From an uncultured Lachnospiraceae bacterium (GTDB lineage Bacteria > Bacillota > Clostridia > Lachnospirales > Lachnospiraceae), in the NCBI GenBank assembly GCA_948468325.1, contig CAOKHR010000131.1, positions 1 to 7,009 on the forward strand: a DNA stretch of 7,009 nucleotides, given 5' to 3'. The translations under genes were made by a program, and so were the position numbers. Positions 1 to 4,819 of this stretch are shown piece after piece. The notes beneath the pieces were generated by a model. The model was not told where the DNA came from. It saw only the letters and a program-made list of their open reading frames with translations, and did not search any database. Within the stretch, counting starts at the first letter, position 1, and every line of letters starts with the position of its first letter.

Positions 1-82
1 GTACAGCATGGGAAAATGCTTGACTATTTGCTGCGTGACTTTGCGATTGCCCTATTATTTTTGAAATTTTCTAAAAAATATA

Positions 83-111
83 TTGACAAAAAACAATTTA
101 TGCTGTATCAT
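83..111 (+). promoter_or_regulatory. Promoter of the tRNA-Gly gene
   Basis: A consensus -35 box TTGACA (83-88) is separated by exactly 17 bases from a -10 box TATCAT (106-111). This predicts a start near 118, about 40 bases before the mature tRNA 5' end. The DNA just upstream is AT-rich (55-82), as in an UP-like region. Positions 1-82 hold nothing I can assign. One frame stays open from the window edge to 126, but it runs through this promoter and has no recognisable motif. Confidence 0.75.
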
Positions 112-158
112 AACTATTGTGCTTGAGAGATATGTCAAAAAGCACAGAAGTTCAGAAT

Positions 159-231
159 GCGATAGTGGCGTAGTTGGTAACGCGCGACCTTGCCAAGGTC
201 GAGACCGCGGGTTCGAGCCCCGTCTATCGCT
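159..231 (+). tRNA. tRNA-Gly (anticodon GCC)
   Basis: The sequence folds into a full cloverleaf. The acceptor arm is GCGATAG (159-165) with CTATCGC (224-230), followed by discriminator T231. The anticodon stem is CGACC (185-189) with GGTCG (197-201), closing the loop TTGCCAA with anticodon GCC at 192-194, which reads GGC and GGT glycine codons. The T arm is 207-211 with 219-223 around the loop TTCGAGC. The 3' CCA is not encoded and must be added after transcription. The U73 discriminator is usual for bacterial tRNA-Gly. The gene stands alone, with its own promoter and terminator. Confidence 0.97.
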
Positions 232-244
232 CTTAGGTTGAGAA

Positions 245-290
245 CCGCAACCCCTTGATTTTAAAGGGTTTGCGGATTTCTTTTTTTCTC
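245..290 (+). terminator. Intrinsic terminator of the tRNA-Gly gene
   Basis: CCGCAA (245-250) pairs with TTGCGG (270-275). CCC (252-254) then pairs with GGG (266-268) and TT (255-256) with AA, leaving one mismatch in the stem. A T-rich run follows at 277-288. It lies 14 bases after the tRNA and ends this single-gene unit. Confidence 0.9.
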
Positions 291-409
291 TGAACAGGGT
301 GATTCTGATTAAATTTTGAATAAATATATGCTGTATGCAAATCCTTATTTGTTAAGCAAGTGTTTGTCGTAAAGGGATTGACATACTTTTTCTTTGTGTT
401 ATCGCATCA

Positions 410-438
410 TTGTCTTTATAAAGATTATATGGTAGAAT
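410..438 (+). promoter_or_regulatory. Candidate promoter of the small hydrophobic peptide gene
   Basis: TTGTCT (410-415) is followed after 17 bases by TAGAAT (433-438), with an extended -10 dinucleotide TG at 430-431. Transcription would begin near 445 and give a leader of about 62 bases before the ATG at 507. The stretch 291-409, between the tRNA terminator and this promoter, shows no gene. A TTGACA at 378-383 has no acceptable -10 partner at normal spacing. Confidence 0.6.
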
Positions 439-473
439 CATCTGCAAGGACAACCGTGTTGCAGGGTGTGTTG

Positions 474-499
474 ACCTCTATTCTGAAAAGAATGGGGGT
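474..499 (+). promoter_or_regulatory. Leader hairpin that hides the toxin ribosome binding site
   Basis: Bases 474-484 can pair with 489-499, giving an 11-bp stem with two G-U pairs closed by a GAAA tetraloop (485-488). The 3' arm contains the G-run GGGGGT (494-499), the only good Shine-Dalgarno sequence for the ATG at 507. In the folded state the ribosome site would be blocked. Cis-hiding of the ribosome site is a known feature of type I toxin mRNAs such as Fst. That it works this way here is inferred from the pairing alone. A second possible hairpin lies just upstream, CTGCAA (442-447) with TTGCAG (459-464). Confidence 0.6.
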
Positions 500-506
500 G
501 ATGCCT

Positions 507-596
507 ATGAAAAATCATTTTGATTTTAAGGATATAATGACCTTTGGTCTGTTCCTTTTGGCATTGCTTACATTCGTTTTTACGTTTTGTAAGTAA
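507..596 (+). CDS. Putative holin-like toxin peptide (type I toxin-antitoxin), 29 aa
   Basis: This is a very short gene for a hydrophobic peptide. It has a polar N-terminus (residues 1-9, MKNHFDFKD), one predicted membrane segment (about 10-27, including the run FGLFLLALLTF) and a C-terminal Lys29. The pattern of a short polar head, a Phe-Gly step, a Leu-rich helix and a basic tail fits the small 'putative holin-like toxin' peptides of Firmicutes (TxpA/BsrG/Fst-like), which act at the cell membrane. The start at 507 follows GGGGGTG (494-500) by six bases. The in-frame ATG at 501 is too close to that site, and the frame further upstream to 360 overlaps the promoter and leader. A convergent RNA promoter and shared terminator follow. 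Toxicity is inferred, not visible. Confidence 0.75.
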   Translation: MKNHFDFKDIMTFGLFLLALLTFVFTFCK

Positions 597-599
597 CCA

Positions 600-700
600 T
601 ACATAGAAAAACCACCCTTAAACTTTGACAGGTAACAGGGTGGTTTTTCTATTCATCTTGTGAGGTCAACCCATCATGTTGGGCGGTTGTTCCTTTTATA
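600..700 (-). ncRNA. Candidate antisense RNA (type I antitoxin)
   Basis: A minus-strand promoter at 706-734 would start a transcript near 699, and the bidirectional terminator would end it near 600-603. This gives an RNA of about 100 nt with no convincing reading frame. It converges on the peptide gene and is fully complementary to the 3' hairpin of its mRNA. It also carries the 9-mer GTTGACCTC (complement of 662-670), which is identical to the anti-Shine-Dalgarno side of the toxin leader (470-478), and a small internal hairpin (CCCA 670-673 with TGGG 680-683). The architecture matches convergent type I systems such as txpA/ratA and par(Fst). The ends are predictions. Confidence 0.6.
603..652. 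terminator. Bidirectional terminator shared by the toxin mRNA and the antisense RNA
   Basis: Bases 603-618 and 637-652 form a perfect 16-bp stem with an 18-base loop (619-636). The stem carries A-runs on its left side and T-runs on its right, so either strand reads as a GC-rich stem followed by five U. It lies 6 bases after the toxin stop codon. Because both converging transcripts would end within it, each RNA would carry the complement of the other's hairpin and loop. The loop contains a UUUGA stretch that fits the YUNR loop motif used in Fst-type RNA pairing. Confidence 0.85.
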
Positions 701-705
701 CAAAT

Positions 706-734
706 ACTATAACACGGTTTGTCGTCCTATTCAA
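706..734 (-). promoter_or_regulatory. Minus-strand promoter of the candidate antisense RNA
   Basis: On the minus strand, TTGAAT (complement of 729-734) is followed after 17 bases by TATAGT (complement of 706-711). It points toward the peptide gene. Nothing coding lies between it and the terminator, so its only likely product is a short RNA. Confidence 0.65.
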
Positions 735-803
735 GAGAAAAATGAATCTTGAGTTTTCCCAAATTAAGTGGACACGAGGCAGATGCACATCAGGGTATCT
801 GCA

Positions 804-1136
804 TTATATTCTGTTATTATCTCCCCATTCACACATCCCGTCTAATATGGGAATCAGAGATTTTCCGCGTTCCGTAAGGCTGTATTCTACTTTTGGAGGG
901 ATTTGCGGGTATTCCTTTCTGTGCACTAATTGATCTGCTTCTAGTTCTTTTAATGTAGAACTAAGCGTTTTATAAGAAATTTCATCGATATATTTTTTCA
1001 TTTCATTAAAGCGGACCACACCAAATTCCATAAGCGTATAAAGGATTGTCATCTTATATTTCCCATTGATAAGGGATAATGTGTAGCTGAAACCTGTTGT
1101 CTGCAGACATTCTTGTGATATGCATCGTTCACTCAT
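804..1136 (-). CDS. HxlR-family winged-helix transcriptional regulator
   Basis: A 110-residue DNA-binding protein of the HxlR family, which typically acts as a dimer and often controls oxidoreductase genes in response to quinones, aldehydes or other electrophiles. Visible hallmarks are the helix leading into INGKYK (23-28), RFNEM (42-46), the recognition-helix pattern SYKTLSSTLKELE (54-66) and the wing with its PPKVEYSLTERGK signature (80-92). The start at 1136 is chosen because AAGGAGAG lies 7 bases upstream (complement of 1144-1151). The upstream ATG at 1169 has no such site. Cysteines at residues 5 and 10 lie in the N-terminal arm, but Thr14 occupies the position I align with the redox Cys of HypR. 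It is divergent from two flavoprotein genes, its likely targets. No clear terminator follows it. Confidence 0.92.
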   Translation of the reverse strand: MSERCISQECLQTTGFSYTLSLINGKYKMTILYTLMEFGVVRFNEMKKYIDEISYKTLSSTLKELEADQLVHRKEYPQIPPKVEYSLTERGKSLIPILDGMCEWGDNNRI

Positions 1137-1174
1137 CTTTACACTCTCCTTTAGGTAAGTATATAACATATATG

Positions 1175-1202
1175 TAAGTATCGCACTTAAAAGTACGTAC
1201 TT
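1175..1202. promoter_or_regulatory. Candidate operator pair for the HxlR regulator
   Basis: Two inverted repeats lie close together: TAAGT-N5-ACTTA (1175-1189) and the perfect 12-bp palindrome AAGTACGTACTT (1191-1202). Both share the half-site AAGT/ACTT. Single GTAAGTA copies also occur at 1155-1161 and 1174-1180. The repeats lie just downstream of the predicted regulator start, and the palindrome overlaps the plus-strand -35 box, so one bound protein could control both directions. Binding by this HxlR protein is inferred from position. Confidence 0.55.
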
Positions 1203-1228
1203 GCTATCTATTTCATTCTTACTATAAT
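1201..1228 (+). promoter_or_regulatory. Candidate promoter of the flavoprotein gene pair
   Basis: TTGCTA (1201-1206) and TATAAT (1223-1228) are 16 bases apart. The -35 box overlaps the end of the palindrome at 1191-1202, and the -10 overlaps the regulator's -10 on the other strand. The leader would be about 155 bases (1236-1391), in which I see no strong structure. The 16-base spacing and lack of transcript data keep confidence moderate. Confidence 0.5.
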
Positions 1229-1255
1229 TATAATATCAGTATCAAAAAAAGTCAA
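1227..1255 (-). promoter_or_regulatory. Promoter of the HxlR-family regulator gene
   Basis: On the minus strand, TTGACT (complement of 1250-1255) is followed after 17 bases by a consensus TATAAT (complement of 1227-1232). Transcription would start near 1220, and the resulting leader would contain both candidate operators, a layout suited to autoregulation. Confidence 0.75.
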
Positions 1256-1391
1256 TTTCGCATGTAAAAGGGATAACAGAAAAAGATCAAAGCTGCTTTT
1301 CGTTTGTAATACCTGATAACCAGCCAGCGGATAAAGTGTGAGATGGACTTTGAATGATTAAAATATATCAAAATGATGGAGGAAGGATCTT

Positions 1392-1937
1392 ATGAGAAAA
1401 AAAATTGTTGTTATTACAGGCAGTCCGCGAAAAAACGGTAATAGTTTTGCCATGACGGATGCATTTATCAAAGCGGCTGAAAAAAAGGGACATACGGTTA
1501 CCCGTTTTGATGCTGCTATGAAACATGTAGGTGGGTGCCATGCATGTGAAACATGTTTTAAGACCGGAAAGGCATGTTCGTTTGACGATGATTTTAATGT
1601 TATTGCACCGGCAATCATGGAGGCAGACGTAGTTGTATTTTCGATGCCTGTTTACTGGTATTCGATTCCGGCACAGATAAAAGGAGTCATCGACAGGCTG
1701 TTTTCCTTCTGTGTTGCCGGTAAGGACATATCAGGAAAAGAGTGCGTACTGCTCACCTGCTGTGAAGAAGATGATATGTCAGTGATGGACGGTGTCCGTA
1801 TTCCCATTGAACGTTCGGCTGCGCTGCTGAAATGGAAAATGTCAGGCGAAGTTCTTATTTCCGGTGTTTTGAATGCAGGGGATATTGAAAAGACGGACGG
1901 CTGTAAGCAGGCGGCGGCACTGGCGGAAAATATCTAA
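1392..1937 (+). CDS. Flavodoxin-family / NADPH-dependent FMN reductase-like iron-sulfur flavoprotein
   Basis: A 181-residue protein with a flavodoxin-like fold. The N-terminal strand KKIVVITGSPRKNGNS (3-18) carries the FMN phosphate loop, and the segment VFSMPVYWYSIPAQIKGVIDR (about 82-102) matches the second flavin-binding stretch of NADPH-dependent FMN reductases. Between them, Cys49, Cys52, Cys55 and Cys62 form C-x2-C-x2-C-x6-C, which fits the compact cysteine motif that holds a 4Fe-4S cluster in archaeal-type iron-sulfur flavoproteins. It probably moves electrons between a reduced carrier and a small acceptor; the substrate cannot be read. GGAGGA (1378-1383) supports the start. A close paralogue follows after 19 bases, and an HxlR regulator lies divergently upstream. 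Confidence 0.85.
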   Translation: MRKKIVVITGSPRKNGNSFAMTDAFIKAAEKKGHTVTRFDAAMKHVGGCHACETCFKTGKACSFDDDFNVIAPAIMEADVVVFSMPVYWYSIPAQIKGVIDRLFSFCVAGKDISGKECVLLTCCEEDDMSVMDGVRIPIERSAALLKWKMSGEVLISGVLNAGDIEKTDGCKQAAALAENI

Positions 1938-1956
1938 ATGGAAACCAGGAATGACA

Positions 1957-2508
1957 ATGGATAAAAAAATAGTGATTTTAAATGGAAGTCCGCGCAGAGC
2001 AGGAAATACATCTGCCTTAGTCAGGGAGTTTGCAAAAGGAGCAGAAAGTGCAGGAAATACAGTTACAGAATTTTTTCTGAACAGTATGGATATTCATGGG
2101 TGCAGAGGATGCTTTGGCGGACACAGCAGCAGAGAGTGCCCATGTGTTCAAAATGACGATATGAATCAGATTTATCCCGCGGTAAGGGATAGCGACGTCA
2201 TTGTGCTTGCCACACCATTGTATTATTGGAATATGAGCGGACAGATTCGGACGGCTGTTGACCGTTTGTTTGCATTGGAGGAACGTGACGGCAATTTTCT
2301 CCGCGGACACGGAAGGGCTTCTGCCCTGCTGATGGCTGCGGAGGGGCATGGTTTTGAAGATGTTGTTCTTTATTATGATCATCTGATGGAGCATTTAAAA
2401 TGGAAAAATCTTGGTCATGTACTTGCCGGCGGGAATGGAGAGGCAGGTGAAATTGAAGGCAAACCTGAACTTCAGAAGGCATATGAACTGGGAAAGTCAA
2501 TCAGTTAA
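1957..2508 (+). CDS. Flavodoxin-family / NADPH-dependent FMN reductase-like protein (tandem paralogue)
   Basis: A 183-residue flavodoxin-fold protein with the same order of motifs as its upstream neighbour: the FMN loop NGSPRRAGNTS (9-19), the second flavin segment with ATPLYYWNMSGQIRTAVDR (about 88-106), and a similar C-terminal stretch beginning LKWK. Its cysteine pattern differs: Cys49 and Cys52 align, but the third position is Gly55, and the later cysteines are Cys61 and Cys63. The iron-sulfur motif is therefore altered or lost. I choose the ATG at 1957 because AGGA (1947-1950) is six bases away; the ATG at 1951 directly abuts that site, and the frame continues upstream only as overlap with the previous gene. 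Likely co-transcribed with its neighbour. No terminator is evident after it. Confidence 0.83.
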   Translation: MDKKIVILNGSPRRAGNTSALVREFAKGAESAGNTVTEFFLNSMDIHGCRGCFGGHSSRECPCVQNDDMNQIYPAVRDSDVIVLATPLYYWNMSGQIRTAVDRLFALEERDGNFLRGHGRASALLMAAEGHGFEDVVLYYDHLMEHLKWKNLGHVLAGGNGEAGEIEGKPELQKAYELGKSIS

Positions 2509-2544
2509 TACGCAGGATTAAAATACAAAGCAGTATTTATCTGC

Positions 2545-2571
2545 ACAGAAAAAAAAGCACGGCATATACTA
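2545..2571 (+). promoter_or_regulatory. Candidate sigma-K-type sporulation promoter of the sleC-like gene
   Basis: AC (2545-2546), then 16 bases, then CATATACTA (2563-2571) matches the Bacillus sigma-K pattern AC-N16/17-CATAnnnTA. That sigma factor directs late mother-cell genes in sporulation. The motif is short and degenerate, but its place 29 bases before a spore cortex-lytic gene makes it plausible. Confidence 0.45.
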
Positions 2572-2599
2572 TAAGCAAGAAGCAATACGAGGAATATTT

Positions 2600-3868
2600 A
2601 TGTCCAGACAAAATATCAGGTATCTGCAGAATGACACGTTAGATGAAGGAAATTTACAGGTAAATGTGGAAACGCCTTCCGGAAGACTGCCTATTGAAAA
2701 TGCAGAGGTTACAATTTCTTTTACCGGAGATCCGGATGACACAATTGAAGAGGTGTCTACAAATTCCTCCGGACAGACAGAGCGGATAGAATTGCGGACG
2801 CCTCCATTAGAATACAGTATGGAGCCGTCGGAGCAGCAGCCGTATGCAGAATATACAATTCAGGTAACGGCAAAGGGTTTTATTCCCGTGAACATTTCGG
2901 GTATACAGGTGCTTCCCGGAGAAACGTCTGTTCAGAGAGTGCGGCTGGTACCGGAAGAATCCGATATTAACCCGGTCAATAATATTGTAATTCCCGCAAA
3001 TACGTTATTTGGAAATTTCCCTCCAAAAATTCCGGAAGATGAAATTAAACCTTTGGAGGAAACGGGAGAAATTGTTTTAAGCCGGGTCGTAGTGCCGGAA
3101 TATGTAGTCGTGCACGACGGAGCGCCTTCCGACAGTACGGCAAGGGATTATTATGTGACTTATAAAGACTATATCAAAAATGTTGCATCCAGTGAAATTT
3201 ATGCGACATGGCCGGACGCTACCTTACGCGCAAATATACTTGCAATTTTATCTTTTACATTAAATCGTGTTTACACAGAATGGTACCGGAATAAGGGATA
3301 TGATTTTACGATTACATCGTCTACTGCGTTTGACCATAAATGGATTTATGGCAGAAATATTTTTGAAAATATCTCCAGGATTGTAGATGAGATTTTTGAC
3401 AGTTATCTTTCCAGGCCGAATGTCTCGCAGCCGATTTTGACTCAGTACTGCGACGGACAGAGAGTAAGCTGTCCCAACTGGATGAGTCAGTGGGGCTCTA
3501 AGGATTTGGGAGACAGAGGTTACAGCTTTATTGAAATTTTAAGGTATTATTATGGAAGCAATATGTATGTCAATGAAGCAGATGAAATTGCCGGTATTCC
3601 GGCATCCTGGCCAAGAGTCGATCTCTCGGTAGGTTCCAGAGGAGATAAAGTCCGCCAGATGCAGGCGCAGCTTGCCAGAATTTCCAGAGCATATCCGGCG
3701 ATTCCTGTAGTTTCTGCGGATGGAATTTTCGGTCCGGCCACCGAAGAGGCGGTGGAAGTGTTCCAGTCGGTATTCGGACTTCCGGTGACCGGAGTTGTGG
3801 ATTATTCTACATGGTATAAAATATCCGAAATTTATGTGGGAGTCAGCCGTATTGCGGAGCTGTATTGA
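2600..3868 (+). CDS. sleC: Spore cortex-lytic proenzyme, SleC-like
   Basis: A 422-residue protein with the layout of clostridial SleC, the cortex peptidoglycan hydrolase that opens the spore during germination after cleavage by Csp proteases. Residues about 18-118 form a beta-rich pro-domain of carboxypeptidase-regulatory type (LQVNVETPSGRLPIENAEVT onward). Residues about 164-320 form a SpoIID-like catalytic domain: Tyr191-Ile-Lys then SSEIYATWP, where Glu199 aligns with the SpoIID catalytic Glu, and later MSQWGSKDLGDRGYSF with a YYYG end. Residues about 342-408 are a PG_binding_1 domain (GDKVRQMQAQL, DGIFGPATEEAVEVFQ). No signal peptide is present, as expected for a mother-cell spore-layer protein. 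GAGGA (2589-2593) sets the start. It could be one of several SleC paralogues, and the propeptide cleavage site cannot be read. Confidence 0.85.
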   Translation: MSRQNIRYLQNDTLDEGNLQVNVETPSGRLPIENAEVTISFTGDPDDTIEEVSTNSSGQTERIELRTPPLEYSMEPSEQQPYAEYTIQVTAKGFIPVNISGIQVLPGETSVQRVRLVPEESDINPVNNIVIPANTLFGNFPPKIPEDEIKPLEETGEIVLSRVVVPEYVVVHDGAPSDSTARDYYVTYKDYIKNVASSEIYATWPDATLRANILAILSFTLNRVYTEWYRNKGYDFTITSSTAFDHKWIYGRNIFENISRIVDEIFDSYLSRPNVSQPILTQYCDGQRVSCPNWMSQWGSKDLGDRGYSFIEILRYYYGSNMYVNEADEIAGIPASWPRVDLSVGSRGDKVRQMQAQLARISRAYPAIPVVSADGIFGPATEEAVEVFQSVFGLPVTGVVDYSTWYKISEIYVGVSRIAELY

Positions 3869-3883
3869 TTTTTTGTTTTTTGC

Positions 3884-3913
3884 AGCCGGTTTGCATTGTT
3901 TTGCAAACCGGCT
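3884..3913 (+). terminator. Hairpin after the sleC-like gene, probable terminator
   Basis: A perfect 12-bp stem (3884-3895 with 3902-3913) encloses a 6-base loop. It begins 15 bases after the stop codon. The following bases TTAATTTG are only a weak T-tract, while a long T-rich run (3868-3882) lies before the stem, so the hairpin is less than ideal for intrinsic termination on either strand. Confidence 0.6.
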
Positions 3914-3922
3914 TAATTTGAG

Positions 3923-3977
3923 TTGTATACAATTAGAGACCACTCCGCAGGAGTGTGTCATACTGGGATGCCCTATG
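3923..3977 (+). other. Palindrome and two adjacent hairpins upstream of truA
   Basis: The 10-bp palindrome TTGTATACAA (3923-3932) is followed by a hairpin with CACTCC (3941-3946) and GGAGTG (3950-3955), extended by GAC/GTC around one bulged base. A second small hairpin follows, with CATA (3959-3962)/TATG (3974-3977) and GGG/CCC. The palindrome resembles a repressor operator, but no regulator is nearby. Function unknown. Confidence 0.35.
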
Positions 3978-3994
3978 AGTATACATTTCGGTTC

Positions 3995-4023
3995 TTTCTT
4001 ATTTTGTCCCTTTGTGTTAAAAT
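3995..4023 (+). promoter_or_regulatory. Candidate promoter of the truA-recJ gene run
   Basis: TAAAAT (4018-4023) has an extended -10 TG at 4015-4016. The -35 at 17-base spacing, TTTCTT (3995-4000), is poor. It would give a leader of about 38 bases before truA. Confidence 0.4.
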
Positions 4024-4067
4024 AAGTTTTATTCAGATAACAGGGCATTAGAGAAAAGAGGGATGGA

Positions 4068-4808
4068 ATGCATAATTATAAAATCATTGTAGCTTATGAC
4101 GGCACGCGTTACAAAGGCTGGCAGAATCAGAAAACAACAGATGCGACGATACAGGGGAAGCTGGAAAAGATACTGGAAAAGGCAGTAGGATGCCCAATCA
4201 GTATTATCGGTTCCGGAAGGACGGATGCAGGCGTTCATGCGAAAGCGCAGACGGCCAACTTTTATCTGCAGGATTCTTATGAGGAAGAAGAACTGCTGGA
4301 GATGTTTAACCAGTATCTGCCGGAGGATATTGCAGTACTTTCGGTAAAAGAAGCCGGAGCGCGTTTTCACAGCAGATTTTCGGCAACGGGAAAGACATAC
4401 CGGTACCGGATTCATACCGGAAATATACCGGAAGTTTTTGAACGGAAATATGTGTATTCCTATAACAGGCCGCTGTATGTGGAAGATATGAAAAAAGCAG
4501 CGGAATATATGATTGGTACAAAAGATTTCGCAGCTTTCTGCGGAAACCGGCATATAAAAAAGTCAACGGTGCGTAACATATATGAAATCCGTTTTGAAGA
4601 AACGGAAAACGAACTTCGGATTGTGTTTAAAGGAAGCGGTTTTTTACAGAATATGGTGCGTATTATGACAGGAACGCTGATTGAAGTAGGAGAAGGGAAA
4701 AAGAAACCGGAAGACATTCCTGCAATATTGGCTTCAAAAAACAGAGAACTTGCAGGATTTACTGCACCGGCTCAGGGACTTATGCTGATGGAAGTAAAAT
4801 ACGATTAG
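4068..4808 (+). CDS. truA: tRNA pseudouridine synthase A
   Basis: A 246-residue cytoplasmic enzyme that converts uridine to pseudouridine at positions 38-40 of the tRNA anticodon arm. Family hallmarks occur in order: VAYDGTRYKGWQNQ (8-21), TIQGKLEKIL (27-36), the catalytic block GSGRTDAGVHA (48-58) with the nucleophilic Asp53, RFHSRFSATGKTYRYR (99-114) with the active-site Tyr111, DFAAFCG (153-159), GSGFLQNMVR (189-198) and the C-terminal APAQGLML (233-240). Length is normal for TruA. AGAGGGA (4057-4063) supports the start. It is first in a tight run with recJ 11 bases downstream. Here it is not beside the ribosomal-protein/ECF transporter genes that often accompany truA in Firmicutes, so it may be a second copy in this genome. 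Confidence 0.96.
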   Translation: MHNYKIIVAYDGTRYKGWQNQKTTDATIQGKLEKILEKAVGCPISIIGSGRTDAGVHAKAQTANFYLQDSYEEEELLEMFNQYLPEDIAVLSVKEAGARFHSRFSATGKTYRYRIHTGNIPEVFERKYVYSYNRPLYVEDMKKAAEYMIGTKDFAAFCGNRHIKKSTVRNIYEIRFEETENELRIVFKGSGFLQNMVRIMTGTLIEVGEGKKKPEDIPAILASKNRELAGFTAPAQGLMLMEVKYD

Positions 4809-4819
4809 AAGGGGATACT

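Noticed and set aside
1..126. Open frame entering from the window edge and ending at 126
   Set aside because: It runs through the clear tRNA promoter at 83-111 and shows no recognisable protein motif. Chance openness in AT-rich DNA is more likely.
159..231. tRNA-Gly as an integration site for a mobile element
   Set aside because: I saw no second copy of the tRNA 3' end and no integrase in the window.
99..336. 10-base repeat TATGCTGTAT at 99-108 and 327-336
   Set aside because: Short and AT-rich. The second copy has no matching -35, so it is most likely chance.
378..406. TTGACA at 378-383 as a toxin promoter -35
   Set aside because: At 16-18 base spacing no acceptable -10 box is present; the 410-438 pair is much better.
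360..506. In-frame upstream extension of the small toxin gene to a 78-residue protein
   Set aside because: This part overlaps the extended -10 promoter and the leader hairpin, and it has no ribosome site before 360. The ATG at 507 has a good one.
760..778. AAGTGGACAC-like stretch resembling an insertion-sequence end
   Set aside because: There is a single copy, no inverted partner, no target duplication and no transposase nearby.
779..802. GCAGAT/ATCTGC inverted repeat after the HxlR gene as a terminator
   Set aside because: Only 6 bp with a 12-base loop and no U-run on the minus strand.
676..933. Plus-strand 85-codon frame opposite the HxlR gene
   Set aside because: It lies antisense to a strongly supported regulator and overlaps the antisense RNA promoter; no family resemblance.
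2530..2544. GCAG-N7-CTGC repeat as a terminator of the flavoprotein genes
   Set aside because: A 4-bp stem followed by A-rich DNA cannot serve as an intrinsic terminator.
3795..4025. Plus-strand 76-codon frame after the sleC-like gene
   Set aside because: It begins inside that gene in another frame and passes through the hairpins and the truA promoter; no motif.
3539..4048. Minus-strand 169-codon frame opposite the end of the sleC-like gene
   Set aside because: It is the shadow of a conserved PG-binding domain and an intergenic hairpin, with no plausible protein pattern of its own.
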